From Catonia carolina (Eukaryota; Arthropoda; Insecta; Hemiptera; Achilidae), in the NCBI GenBank assembly GCA_035578175.1, contig JAQMRL010000006.1, positions 18,325,506 to 18,389,505 on the forward strand: 64,000 bases of DNA, given 5' to 3'. Below the pieces are notes generated by a model. That model saw only the letters and a list, made by a program, of their open reading frames with translations. It did not search any database and was not told where the DNA came from. Positions 42,947 to 54,027 of this stretch are shown here, piece after piece; position 1 is the first letter of the stretch; the number at the start of each line of letters is the position of its first letter. Made by a program: the position numbers and the translations under genes.

Positions 42947-43341
42947 CTGCCCGTAACAGACAGGTGGAGTGTCAAATTATTTACACTCAATCTGTTTGTT
43001 GCAGGGCTAAAATAAATAGTTCTGTTTCTTATCACATGGTCAGCCAATAGAATGACTAAATAATTTAAGAGCAGAAGAGGTAGAGGTGTAAAAGACACTA
43101 ATCAGAGTTATCTTCTCTGAAAGTAATGAATTTCATTATACAGCCAGACCCTGTGATGAATGAAGTGAAGGTGTCATTTGCAGAGTGGAAAATATGTGCT
43201 TTTCAGAGGGCCTGGCATGCTGATAAGCGTACTTTTCCACTCAGTGAGGAAGGCAATGGTAAACCACCTCACTCCTCGTTTTACTTAGTGAAACCTCGAC
43301 AGGTTCAAACCAGCCTTTTGGCTGATGACCTAAACAACAAC
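42947..43341 (+). mobile_element. B retroposon, full length (copy 10)
   Basis: A 10-bp TSD, AAATATTTAT, lies at 42937-42946 and 43342-43351. 5' end CTGCCCGTAACAGACAGG. The frame from 43126 reads MNFIIQPDPVMNEVKVSF and SEEGNGKPPHSSFYLVKP. Confidence 0.95.
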
Positions 43342-43465
43342 AAATATTTATAGTCAATTTCTTTTAGAAAATTGTTTTTATTAAGCATTACTAATGAGTA
43401 ATTTCTTTGAAGTATATTATCATGTTATTGACATCTAAAAGAAGTTCAGAAGTTAGGTCAACAAG

Positions 43466-43859
43466 TTGTTTAGGTCATCAGCCAAAAGGCTGGTTTGAAC
43501 CTGTAGAGGTTTTACCAAGTAAAACGAGGAGTGAGGTGGTTTACCATTGCCTTCCTCACTGAGTGGAAAAGTATGCTTATCAGCATGCCGGGCCCTCTGA
43601 AAAGCTCATATTTTCCACTCTGCAAATGACACCTTCACTTCATTCACCACAGGGTCTGGCTGTATAGTGAAATTCATTACTTTCAGAGGAGATAACTCTG
43701 ATTAGTGTCTTTAACACCTCTACCTCTTCTGTTCTTAAATGATTCAGTCATTTAATTGGCTGACCATGTGATAAGAAACAGAACTATTTATTTTAGCCCT
43801 GCAATGAACAGATTGAGTGCAAATAATCTGACACTCCACCTGTTTATTATGGGCACTGG
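43466..43859 (-). mobile_element. B retroposon, full length (copy 11)
   Basis: Flanked by GTCAACAAG (43457-43465) and GTCAAGAAG (43860-43868). It faces copy 10 tail-to-tail about 120 bp away. Confidence 0.9.
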
Positions 43860-44602
43860 GTCAAGAAGGTAGCAAGAATTTATTGGTTGCCTCCGAGAGG
43901 TAACTAGAAAAATTAAATTTATGTCTGAACAATGCGAAGCGTAAATTTAGGCTACATGGTGACGATTGTAGCAGATAGGTAGAGTAGACATTTTCCTACA
44001 GATTTTTTTATATATTAATAATTAATTGATGAGAATTTTAAAAACTGTCATAATTTATTTTTTTCGTCCGTCCGTTATACCCAGATTTCAGAAACTACAA
44101 GAGATAGCAGAAAACGGTTTTCGGATTCGTAATCTACACAAAAAAATAGTGGGCTTAAATTGGGTTTCAAGTTCCGATTTCGACAGGAAGTGGCTCAAAA
44201 CGGGAAGTCAAGAAATCAAAGTCGAAATTTGGAAACAAAAGTAAGTATCCTTTGGGGGTATTTTCTGTTATCCCCCCCCCCCCCAGCATTATTTTTCACA
44301 TTTTGTGGATATTTCGTATGTAGGTATTCTTACAGTATTTTTAACGATAAAAACGAGGAAAATATTGAAAAAAATCTCATATCAATATTTTTCAAGTGAA
44401 CGTTCAAGTTTTTTCCTTTTTCAAAATAACCTTAAACTATTTATTGACAATTATTAAATTATTTAGTAATATTTCATTTAATGACGTCATGTACTCAATG
44501 AGTTCATATTCGATTATTACATACAGTAACAATATTGAGAAAAAAACCAATGTAGGCTTATTTACCTAACACATATATAACCTTAACTAATTGAAGAATC
44601 CA

Positions 44603-45133
44603 ATTTTTTTTTGTTTTTTTTTGCGTTCTGGAGACTCCAGGAGGAGTATAGGACATGTCGACAGATATAACACTTGAAATACATGTAAGAATCACACAAT
44701 GTATCACTACTGTCAACAAAGAAATTCTTGTACGCTACAAAAAGTTTCACCGATCAAGTAATTTTTTAGATTTTTTTTAAAGGAATTCAAATCCTCACAA
44801 CACTTTAAAGATTGGGGTAATTTATTTATGAATTTTCTCCCTGCATAAGAAGGTTTTTGTTCAAACAATTTTGTGGAGTGATTAGCCACATAATAATCAT
44901 TCCTGTTTCTCGTGTTATGATTGTGAACATTGAAATTCTGCATAAAATTATTTTGCCTAACATACATAATCACCTCAAAAATGTAGAGGGAGGGAACTGT
45001 AAGCAATTTAAGCTCCTTAAATAGTGGCCTGCATGAGGTTAGTTGGTTAGCTCCCACCATACACCTAATAGCTTTCTTTTGAATTTTAAAAACCCTATTC
45101 ATATTACCTATGCTAGAATTACCCCATACTAAA
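44603..45133 (-). pseudogene. LINE 3' fragment (W)
   Basis: The minus frame reads ILVWGNSSIGNMNRVFKIQK, KAIRCMVGANQLTSCRPLFK, ELKLLTVPSLYIFEVIMYV, NVHNHNTRNRNDYYVANHST, SYAGRKFINKLPQSLKCCED and a stop at 44713. This is the C-terminus of a LINE reverse transcriptase family common in insects (W-G-N-S, Q-K-x-A-x-R, SCRPLFK, H-N-T-R). Its 3' UTR holds GACATGTCCTATACTCCTCC then TGGAGTCTCCAGAACGC and an A run (T run on plus), also found at 25.2 and 46.2 kb. 5'-truncated at 45133. The frame is open, so it is fairly young. Confidence 0.85.
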
Positions 45134-45419
45134 ATGGTCTGCAGACGTATGGCTGCACCAAAACAAGCAACTAAACATTATCCAAAAGTTCCAAAATAGA
45201 GTGTTTAGGAACATTGTAAACGCTCCGTGGTATGCCCTCAACAGCGACATCCATCGTGACTTAAAAGTGAATACAGTAGCAGAAGAAGTATGCAAGTGTG
45301 CCAAAAAACATGAAGATCGTCTTCATGATCACATCAACATTGAAGCAATTCAACTGTTAGATTATAGTTTGTTAGTTAGACGTCTGAAAAGGGCTAAGCC
45401 TGTAGATCTAGTGTGTTAA
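45134..45419 (+). pseudogene. Jockey-type LINE 3' fragment (J4)
   Basis: The plus frame reads LHQNKQLNIIQKFQNRVFRN, IVNAPWYALNSDIHRDLKVN, TVAEEVCKCAKKHEDRLHDH, EAIQLLDYSLLVRRLKRAKP and VDLVC with a stop. It is the classic Jockey-clade C-terminus (NAPWY, R-D-L, RRLKR). It is open throughout. Its cut 5' end touches the cut 5' end of the W fragment, so the two face away from each other. An AT-rich 3' part follows to about 45726. Confidence 0.9.
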
Positions 45420-45726
45420 AAAGACTATTAAAAATATTGTTAAACTATAAATTACATTCATGTACATTTATTCAAGTAAAATACATACATAAATTACATA
45501 AAAAATACATACCAAAAAATTACATTCATTTAAGTCATGTAAATAATATACCTAAGTTTCTTAAACTAATGGTTAGCTTTAAATATTATTATTAAGTTAT
45601 TTTTAAGGCATATTTATTTATATTTATATTTACGTAAGTTATGAAATTAATGTTTAAATTAGCAATAAGATTAAGATAGAGATTTAAGAAATTAATATGT
45701 GTATAGAACACTGTAAGTGACATTAA

Positions 45727-46061
45727 AGTTCAGCCGTTGTTAGTTTGCTCCTACTGTCAACAAACCAAAGCCAGCTACGACAGGGTGCACGCTAGATTCT
45801 GCGACTTTACGGATGTCGTAATCCTATTTAGTTAACTATCTTTTAAATTATATGTAGCCTACTTAAAAACATCAGTCATGATTTGATGTAGGCCTAACAA
45901 TTTCATTTATAAAAATACTTGTAAAAGTATTTGTATTTAAATACTTTTGAAAGTATTTTGTTGTTACTTTTTAATCAGCGTGTACACATTTTGATATAAT
46001 GCGCATGCTCAGTGACGTCATTATTTGTTTACATTAGGAGCAAACTAAGAGAGGCTGGACT
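45727..46061. mobile_element. Short MITE candidate, ~335 bp
   Basis: AGTTCAGCC, 4 bases, TTAGTTTGCTCCTACTGTCA at the left is matched, inverted, by AGTCCAGCC, 4 bases, TTAGTTTGCTCCTAATGTAA at the right, terminal repeats of about 36 bp. No TSD settled. Near the right end it has GCGCATGC and the CRE palindrome TGACGTCA (46013-46020). Confidence 0.6.
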
Positions 46062-46185
46062 ATAGAAAATAAGTGCTAGCACCAGTGGGTGACTGCATGG
46101 TTATACAAGGGGGGAGGGAAATAATATCGCTAAAGAAAAACTGTTCGTTAGTTGTAAGTAACTAGTTGCAGTAGATGTAGTAGAC

Positions 46186-46237
46186 TTGACATGTCCTATA
46201 CTCCCTTTGGAGTCTCCTGGATGCAAAAAAAATTAAA
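46186..46237 (+). pseudogene. W LINE tail piece
   Basis: GACATGTCCTATACTCCCTT, TGGAGTCTCCTGGATGCA and eight A match the W LINE 3' end. Only the last ~50 bp are identifiable. Confidence 0.65.
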
Positions 46238-46480
46238 ATGAAAGCAATTGAAAAATTTTGGTGAGGGATTTTTTAAATATTTTTTCCGTTTTTATCGTTA
46301 AAAATTCTATAAGGTTGCATACGAAATATTCTCAAAATGTGAAAAATTATGCTGTGGGGGGGGGGGAATAACAGAAAAGACCTGTCATTTGATTCCTCTA
46401 AAAGATTAGATACAGAAATCATTAGTTTTAAAGTTCCGGTCTTGACCGGAAGTCATGGAATGAAATTCGAAATTTGGAAA

Positions 46481-47156
46481 AAAATCTGTTTTTGTAATTA
46501 TGTTTTTTTTAGTGATTACCCGTTGCAGTTCTAATACCAACATATACGATATATTGTTTACCTTACTAAGGGGGAAAACAAAAGAAATAAAAGGAAACCT
46601 ACAAGAAAACAAAAATGCATTATTCTGTATAAATTCAGGAATCCTTCTTTTTCATTTTCCCCCTAATTCCTGTTTCATGAAAAATTATCTGCTGAAAAAG
46701 ATATGAAATAGAATTTATTAGTTTTTCCTTTACAAAAGGAAAACATATATAGCAATATTATCAAATTTAATGATCCGTAAACGAAGAAAGAAATTAACAA
46801 CACCAAAAACTGAGATATTTTGAAAAAAAAACATTCTATAAACAATTGCCGGGAAAAGTTAAGGAATTAATCGTTTTACCTTGTAAAACAGGATGTGAAG
46901 GAACATTAAGAGTTTCTTAATGAACAGTTTAAAAAAGTTCTGTCAGAACTTCGGGGAAAAGTTGGATATATAGTTTATTTTGCATAAAATGATGTATTTT
47001 TAAAAAAATTAGGGTATTATTTTGTTATTCAAGTTATATTGATAACGTTAAATTTGTAAATAAAATTAAAAAATAATTGATTTTTCCGAGGTAGCAATTT
47101 GTCGCCGTCTCCCCTACCAACATTAGCGCCTGCAGACGGTCCCAGTGCCTTGAATA
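46481..47156. other. Unique AT-rich stretch
   Basis: Short frames here have no family features. Confidence 0.4.
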
Positions 47157-48251
47157 CCGGCCCCTGAAATAAGATAAAATTTTCAGCTGTATTCATCGTT
47201 TACTTGTCAGCTGCTAAGGTTAGACGAGTTTTTATGAGCTCGGCGATTTTCGTTTGTTTGGCCCTTTAAGGTTCTCTTTTTTTGGAAATAGGAAAAGTCA
47301 TACGGAGCCATGTTGGGCGAATATGGAGTCTAGGGCATCGTTACAGTATTGTTTTTGGCCAAAAATTCACGAACAAATAATGCAGTTGAGCAGGTGCCTT
47401 TTCGTGGTGTGAAAAAGCCTTGAATTGTTAAAAAATTAAATTTCTTAATTAATTTAATTATAAATTTTAAATAAATTAAAATTTTATTTATTAAATTTAC
47501 CGTTTGACCTCGTGCCAAGAATTATGATGCACTATCCCATTAAAATAGAAGAACACAGTGAGAATAATCTTCACGTTCGACCGCTCTTGTCGAGCCTTTT
47601 TCAGTCTTGGCGATCGAGAATGCCTCCACTGGGACGATTGAGCCTTAGTTTCCACGTCATATCTGTAAACCCACCATGTTTAGCCACCTGTTAAAACGCG
47701 TTTCATTAATTCTGCATCGTCATTGACTTCATTTTAGTGACTCCCGAGCAACTTCCATTCGCCGCTGTTTTTTGTTCGAAATTCTACAATTTTGGAACAA
47801 ATTTTCCTGCCACGCGTTTCATACCCAAAACATTCGAAAAAATTTGATGACATGAGCCAGTCGATATGTCAACATCGTCACTGACTTCTCGATTGTGATT
47901 CGGAGATCGTTCATAACCATTTCTTTCATTTTTTCCACGTTTTCATCGGTTGTTGATTTGCTGGGGCGTTCGTCATCTTCAACGTCTTCCCGGGCATCTT
48001 GGAAACGCTTATACCACTTGTAAACCCTTTTTTTACTCATAGCCAGACTCACCTGAGGCCTTTGTTAACATTTCACACACTTTGTTGCACTTTATTTAAT
48101 TTTTTACGCAAAATTTGATACAAATTCTTTATCCATTTTTTTAACAAACGAAAATCGCCGAGCTCATAAAAACACGTCTAATCTTAGCGGCTGCCACAGA
48201 CAAAGTAAACAATAAATACAGCTGAAAATTTCATCATACTTCAGAGGCATG
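47157..48251 (-). mobile_element. mariner element, decayed, ~1.1 kb
   Basis: TA dinucleotides at 47155-47156 and 48252-48253 border the element. The terminal inverted repeats are long, about 100 bp: AAATTTTCAGCTGTATT, GTTTACTT, TTTTTATGAGCTCGGCGATT and TTCGTTTGTT occur at both ends in inverse orientation. Length and TA target fit mariner; the long repeats are less usual. It encloses a broken transposase gene. Confidence 0.85.
47270..48055 (-). pseudogene. mariner transposase, inactivated
   Basis: Minus strand begins with the helix-turn-helix part MSLAMSKKRVYKWYKRFQDA, REDVEDDERPSKSTTDENVE, followed by an unrelated-looking loss of the second helix region. Then come LGMKRVAGKFVPK, NVKIILTVFFYFNGIVHHNS, RGQTVN, a stretch equal to HHEKAPAQ where mariners have HHDNAPAH, LFVREFLAKNNTVTMP and PYSPNMAPYDFSYFQKK. 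The Asp of the HDNAPAH motif is changed to Glu, the Asp of APYDF remains. Several frameshifts and stops. The layout is that of a DD34D transposase that cannot act. Confidence 0.85.
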
Positions 48252-48264
48252 TATACCAACATTA

Positions 48265-49139
48265 AAAAAAATCTGGTGTGAAACACTCACACAACTTTCT
48301 CTCGCCAATGCAATATTGACCAATATAATCTAACATTAGTAATAAAACATTAGAAATAAACAAAAAAACTAACCTCAATAAACCTAATTAACCTAATTTT
48401 AATCACAATTTTAATCACAACCTATTTATTTTAATGTAGATTTTTTAATTTCCTATAAATTTGATTATATACACTTTTGTCGTGAAATGCATACCTACTA
48501 AGGCCGAAATCTTAAAAAAAGTCGATTTTTAACACGTTTTTTTGAGAAAAAAATAAAATCGCTAATTACCGCTAAACTAAGCGTTACGGTATACAAAAAA
48601 ATGTTTGATATAAAAGTTGTAGGATTTTAAATTCTCTATAACTTTTACTATATACATTTTTGCGCTAAAATGCATATTAAAGCAGCAATCTAAAAAATCA
48701 ATTTTTTTAGGTGAAAACAGCCTCTCCAAGAATTTCAGCAGACATGACGCCTACTCTACCTTGTAGGGCATAAAAAATTTAGTAAACCAGATGATTTTAA
48801 AAAAAAAACACATAAGAGCGGTTTTTGAGAAAATCGCAAAAATGTGAAAAATTACACGAATAAATTACTACTTCCGGTTGACCGATTTTGATGAAAATGT
48901 TCTTGTCGGGTCCGGTAGTAGTGTCTAACTTAGGCCTAAGTTTCAAGTTTGAACGGTGTTCCGTTATTGAGATATTCTGTTCTCTCTCACACACACAGAC
49001 CAATCGTTAAAAAATATGTTTTTTGGTTTCAGGGGGTCTGAAAACTTCACATATCAGAGTGCGTTCGATTTCGAAAAATCGACATGAAAACAATACTTTC
49101 CTTCCTTTTATATTCATGTAGGCAAGAGGAAGTAAAAAA
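48265..49139 (-). mobile_element. HLE, near full length (copy 15)
   Basis: Starts 13 bp after the mariner target TA with TCTGGTGTGAAACACTCACA and ends AGGCAAGAGGAAGTAAAAA. The TG tract is replaced by TCTCTCTCACACACACAG. Confidence 0.9.
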
Positions 49140-49751
49140 TCTTGACAATCGGACTCTCCAAACCCGCGAAATTTGAAAATTCCGTTATTTTCTGAACAGA
49201 CCTCGTACAAATAGAAAAGAATTTTTAATACTTACTTTACATCATTATAACCAATCTTGCTGAGTAATTGATTTGAAGGTAAATTCAAAAATAAAATAAG
49301 ACTATTGTAACTCATTTCGGCTAGAATATTGTCCGGTGGGTAAAGAAAAAAGAGAATCAATGTGGACCCGCGCAACAGCTAATTGAGCAAAAGGAAACAA
49401 AATTAGGGGAAAGACCCCTAAGGCTTCTTAGTGACCAAAGGTAGTAATTTTAAAGGGGTTGATTAGGCGGATAATTACGTTACAATCTTTTACTGCGGTT
49501 AGGAAATTGTCAGGGTCCTAAAAGCGGATCCAGTTCAGTTGCAGTAAAATAGAATTGTTCATCAAAAGATGGTTGAGGTTAAGATTTAAAACTCTAGAAT
49601 AATCTTGTAAAGAATTTTTTGATCGAGGTTATGGAATTATTCGTAAATTAACGAATAATGCTCTTCTGCGTATTGGTTCGTTCAAAAATTTGGGGGTACA
49701 CCTCCTAATATGTAAGGCGTGGCTATTGCACACCCTTAATTGTACAAAAAG
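49140..49751. other. Unique stretch
   Basis: Nothing recognised. Confidence 0.4.
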
Positions 49752-50556
49752 AAAAAAATCTGGTGAGAAACACTTACACAACTTTCTCTTGCCAATGCAA
49801 ATAATTAACAATAAACCTAACATTAGAAATAAACAAAAAACTAACCTCAATAAACATAACCTTATTGTAATCATATATGAAAGACGCAAAATGAAAATCA
49901 ACCTCAGTTTCGCTTAAAAATACGGAAAATCGCTATTTCACGCTAAACTAGGCTCTGTATAGAAAAATGCTATAAATAAAAGTTGTAGATCTTTTAATTT
50001 TCAGTAAAGTTGGTTATATACACTTTTATCGTAAAATGCATACTAAGGCCGAAATGTTACAAAAATAGATTTTTCACACGTTTTCGTGAGAAAAAACAGA
50101 AAATTGCTAATTACCATTAAACTAAGCGTTATACAAAAAATGTTTGAAATAAAAGTTGTAGGATTTTAAATTCTCTACAACTTTAATTGTATACATTTTT
50201 GCGGTAAAATGAATATAAAGCCGCAATCTTAAAAAAACAATTTTTTTACGTGAAAACAGTCTCACCAAGAATTTCAGCAAACATGGCGCCTACTCTATCT
50301 TGTAGAGCATAAAAAATTAAGTAAATGAGGCGATTTAAAAAAAAATCGCAGGACCAGTTTTTTGAGAAAATCGCAAAAAAGTGAAAAATTACACGAATAA
50401 ACTACTACTTCCGGTTGACCGATTTTGATGAAAATGTTCGTGTCGGGTCCGGTCGTGGTATGTAACTTAAGTTTCAAGTTTAAAGTTCGTACGATGATCC
50501 GTTCTTGAGATATTCTGTTCACACACACACGCGCACGCACGCACGCACGCACGCAC

Positions 50557-50598
<42 letters not shown>

Positions 50599-50739
50599 CA
50601 GACCAATCGCTAAAAACATGTTTTTTGGGTTCAGGGGGTCTGAAAACGTGTATATCCGGTGAAAACTCGATTTCGAAAAATCGACATGAAAACAATACTT
50701 TCCTTCCTATATATTCATATAGGCAAGAGAAAGTAAAAA
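49752..50739 (-). mobile_element. HLE, full length with long AC tract (copy 16)
   Basis: Hairpin side TCTGGTGAGAAACACTTACA, both core units, a mixed ACGC/AC tract at 50518-50595, and the 5' end ATAGGCAAGAGAAAGTAAAA. One of the best preserved copies. Confidence 0.95.
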
Positions 50740-50761
50740 CATCAGATCGATGGTCATTAGA

Positions 50762-51008
50762 TTTTTACTTTCTGTTGCCCTATCTTACACGTTTTCAGAC
50801 GAGCTGAATCCAAAAAAAAAACATGTTTTAGCGATGGATTTGTGTGTGTGTGTGTAACAAAATATCTCAAGAACGGAGTAACGTACGAAGTTGAAACTTG
50901 GAACTTAAGTTAAGTACCATTAGAGAACCCGAGAAGAACATTTTTCAAAATCGGGAAGTTGTAGTTTATTCGAGTGATTTTGTTTTCAAAAACGACTCGT
51001 CCAATTTT
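50762..51008 (+). mobile_element. HLE 5' fragment (copy 17)
   Basis: Starts TTTTTACTTTCTGTTGCCC, has a short TG tract at 50840 and stops at AAAACGACTCGTCCAATTTT, where the next HLE begins. Confidence 0.85.
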
Positions 51009-51900
51009 TAAAAATTTGATGTGAAACACTCACACGACTTTCTTTTGCCAATTCAAATAATTATCAATATAACGTAACATTAGAAATAAAAAAGAAACTA
51101 ACCTCAAAAAACATAACGTAATTTTAATGATTAGTGACATGCATAATGAAAATCAACCTTAGTTTTGCTTAATAATACGGAAAATCACCCTTTCGCGCCA
51201 AACTAGGCGCCGTAGAGAAAAATGCTTAAAATAAAACTTTTAGATCTTTCAATTTTAATATACACTTTTATCGTAAAATACATAAAAATGCCGAAATCTT
51301 AAAAATTTATTTGTTTAGATCTTCATAAAAAACCCAGAAAATCACTAATTACCTCTAAACGAAGCGTTATACAAAGAAATGTTGGAAATAAAAGTTGTAG
51401 GGTTTTACATTGTCTACAACTTTGATAATATATACTTTTGCCCTGAAATACATATTAAGGGCGCAATCTTAAAAAAAATTTATACGAGAGAACAGCCTTC
51501 CTAACAATTTCAGTAGAGATGGCGCCTACCCTATCTTGTAGAGCATAAAAAATGTAGTAAATGAGAAAAATCGTAAGAACCGTTTTTGAAAAAATCGCAA
51601 AAAGTGAAAAATTACACGAATAAACTACTACTTCCGGTTGACTGATTTTGATGAAAATGTTCGTGTCGGGTCCGGTAGTGTTATCTAACGTAAGTTTCAA
51701 CTGTACGATGTTCCGTTGTTGAGATATTTTGTTCACACACACACACACACACACACACAGACCAATCGCTAAAACATGTTTTTTTTGGTTCAGGGGATCT
51801 GAAAATGTGTATATCCGGTGAAAACTCGATTTCGAAAAATCGACATGAAAACAGTACTTTTCCTTCCTATACATTCATATAGGCAAGAGTAAGTAAAAAA
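51009..51900 (-). mobile_element. HLE, near full length (copy 18)
   Basis: Hairpin side TTTGATGTGAAACACTCACA, core units, AC tract near 51733-51760 and the 5' end ATAGGCAAGAGTAAGTAAAA. Confidence 0.9.
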
Positions 51901-52282
51901 GTTTTCTCGTTTGCAACTTTTATGCTTTACAAGATAAGAGTAAATGCCATATTTGCTGAAATTTGTGTGCGGGGGTTGTGTTCTCGGGGTGAAAAAAGTT
52001 TTTTTTTTAGATTGCCGCTTTAATACCCATTTTAGGGTAAATGCGTTTATGATTACGGGCCTATTAGCAGAAATTAAAATAACATATGACTTCATTCAAG
52101 CGTTTTTACAACGCTTTGTTAAAATTTACTTAATTAGTGATTTTCTGTATTTTATTCATCAAAATCGGTACAAATTTTAAGATTGCAACCTTAACCTTAG
52201 TATGGCGCAATCATTATTGAAATAAAATTTTTTTTTAAATATTTGTTTAAATCATTAAAATAAAAAATGACATTATTGAAAT
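51901..52282 (+). mobile_element. HLE fragment leading into array B (copy 19)
   Basis: Diverged subtype: CTTTACAAGATAAGAGTAAA, TTTGCTGAAATTTGTG, TTAGATTGCCGCTTTAATAC and TTAGTGATTTTCTGTATTTT. Neither end is present. The sequence merges into the first unit of the tandem array. Confidence 0.75.
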
Positions 52283-53830
52283 AAAAATTTATTTTAATAA
52301 TTTTTTTCTACAGGGCTTAGTTTAGCGTAAATTATTGATTTTCACTAATGGATACTTGTATGGAATGGATAACAGATGATTGACAAAAAAAATAATAAGA
52401 CACTAAACAATAGATCTAAGATGTCGGATAAATGTTTCAAAGAAGTCAGAAAGAATATTAAGAAAACTGAGTAAACGTAATAAACCGAACCAAATTTAGA
52501 CAACAAATTACGGACTTTAAGAGCTACCATGAAGAGCAAAAACGGAACACTGAGTGGACAGAATAAAGAAGAAACGCGTGCAGTGAAATAATCCTAATAA
52601 CGTGGCCTGCAAAAAGAGCTTCAACTAACATGTTAGCATGCCGCAATTCTTAGAAATAAAAATTGATAGATTGAAATAAAAATTTTATTTCAATAATTTT
52701 TTGTACAAGGCTTAATTTTGCGTAAATTAGTAAGTTTCATTTATGGACACTTGTATAGAATGAAGGACAGACGGTTGACAAAAAAAAATAAGACACTAAA
52801 CAATAGATCTTAGATGTCGGATAAATGTTTCAAAGAAGTCAGAAAGAATATTAAGAAAACTGAGTAAACTTAATAAGCCGAACCAAATTTAGACAGCAAA
52901 TTACGGACTTTAAGGGCTACCATGAAGAGCAAAATTGGAACACTGAGTGGACAGAAGAAAGGAGAAACGCGTGCAGTGAACTAATCCTAATAACGTGGCC
53001 TGCAAAAAGAGCTTCAAGTAACATGTTAGCATGCCGCAATCCTTAGAAATAAAAATTGATATATTGATCGATTGAAATAAAAATTTTGTTTCAATTTTTT
53101 TTGTACATGGCTTAATTTTGCGTAAATTAGTGATTTTCACTTATGGACACTTGTATAGAATGGATGACAGACGGCTGAAAAAAAATATAAGACACTAAAC
53201 AATAGATCTAAGATGTCGGATAAATGTTTCAAAGAAATCAGAAAGAATATTAAGAAAACTGAGTAAACTTAATAAACCGAAACAAATTTAGACAACAAAT
53301 TACGGACTTTAAGGGCTACCATGAAGAGTAACATTGGAACACTGAGTGGACAGAATAAAGGACAAACGCGTGCAGTAAAATAATCCTAATAACGTGGCCT
53401 GCAAAAAGAGCTTCAAGTAACATCTTAGCATGCCGCAATCCTTAGAAATAAAAATTGGTATTTTGATCGATTGAAATAAAAATTTTGTTTCAATTTTTTT
53501 TGTACATGGCTTAATTTTGCGTAAATTAGTGATTTTCACTTATGGACTCTCGTATAGAATGGATGACAGACGGTTGAAAAAAAAAATAAGACTAAACAAT
53601 AGATCTAAGATGTCGGATAAATGTTTCAAAGAAATCAGAAAGAATATTAAGAAAACTAGAGTAAAGTGAGGAAACTAAAAAAACCGAACCAATTTAGACA
53701 ACAAATTACGGACTTTAAGGGCTACCATGAAGAGCAAAATTAGAACACTGAGTGGACAGAAGAAAGGAGAAACGCGTACAGTGAACTAATCTTGATAATG
53801 TGGGTTGCAAACATAGCTTCAAATAACATA
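52283..53830. repeat. Tandem array B, ~397-bp unit, 4 copies
   Basis: TAGATCT landmarks at 52411, 52804, 53203 and 53600 give periods of 393, 399 and 397. Each unit opens with an HLE-like piece (CTTAGTTTAGCGTAAATT, GATTTTCACT) and continues with about 330 bp not seen elsewhere (AGATGTCGGATAAATGTTTC, GTGGACAGAATAAAG, AACGTGGCCTGCAAAAAGAG). Short minus frames recur because the unit recurs. Confidence 0.9.
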
Positions 53831-54027
53831 TAAAGTTACTTTACGTGGCCTAAAATTGGCCCCACACAAAAAAAGGGTGAAATATTATATTGACATAATT
53901 ATTTGTGTGGTTTTCCTGTTCATTGATTTATCTTTGATATTAAATTTTCTGTATTGTTTTCCTCCAATATAATTATTTATGACAGTTGGGTTAATTATTT
54001 TGACGAGTATGCCAATATTATAATCGG

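Larger units (their letters stand above)
44255..46383. mobile_element. G MITE interrupted by LINE pieces (copy 1)
   Basis: Left end GGGTATTTTCTGTTATCCCC and right end, inverted, AGGTCTTTTCTGTTATTCCC start terminal repeats of about 100 bp (CAGCATNATTTTTCACATTT, TTTTTAACGATAAAAACG). Flanks ATCCTTTG (44247-44254) and GTCATTTG (46384-46391) are a diverged 8-bp TSD within the K repeat. Without the inserted material it would be about 0.5 kb. No coding part of its own. Confidence 0.75.
44030..46480 (+). repeat. K repeat (copy 1), interrupted by G MITE
   Basis: The parts 44030-44254 (AAAAAAATAGTGGGCTTAAA, GATTTCGACAGGAAGTGGCT) and 46384-46480 (GTCATTTGATTCCTCTAAAA) run continuously along the K repeat at 16.6-16.8 kb. 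Identity unknown. Confidence 0.65.

Noticed and set aside
44255..46383. One 2.1-kb autonomous transposon with inner genes
   Set aside because: The inner coding parts are LINE C-termini of two families, not a transposase. The same ends at 56.9 kb enclose no gene.
50295..50807. Frames of about 100 codons with Cys-Val or His-Thr repeats
   Set aside because: Translations of the AC/TG microsatellite and flanking HLE sequence.
52910..53539. Two similar 76-codon minus frames
   Set aside because: They are the same part of two array B units, not paralogous genes.
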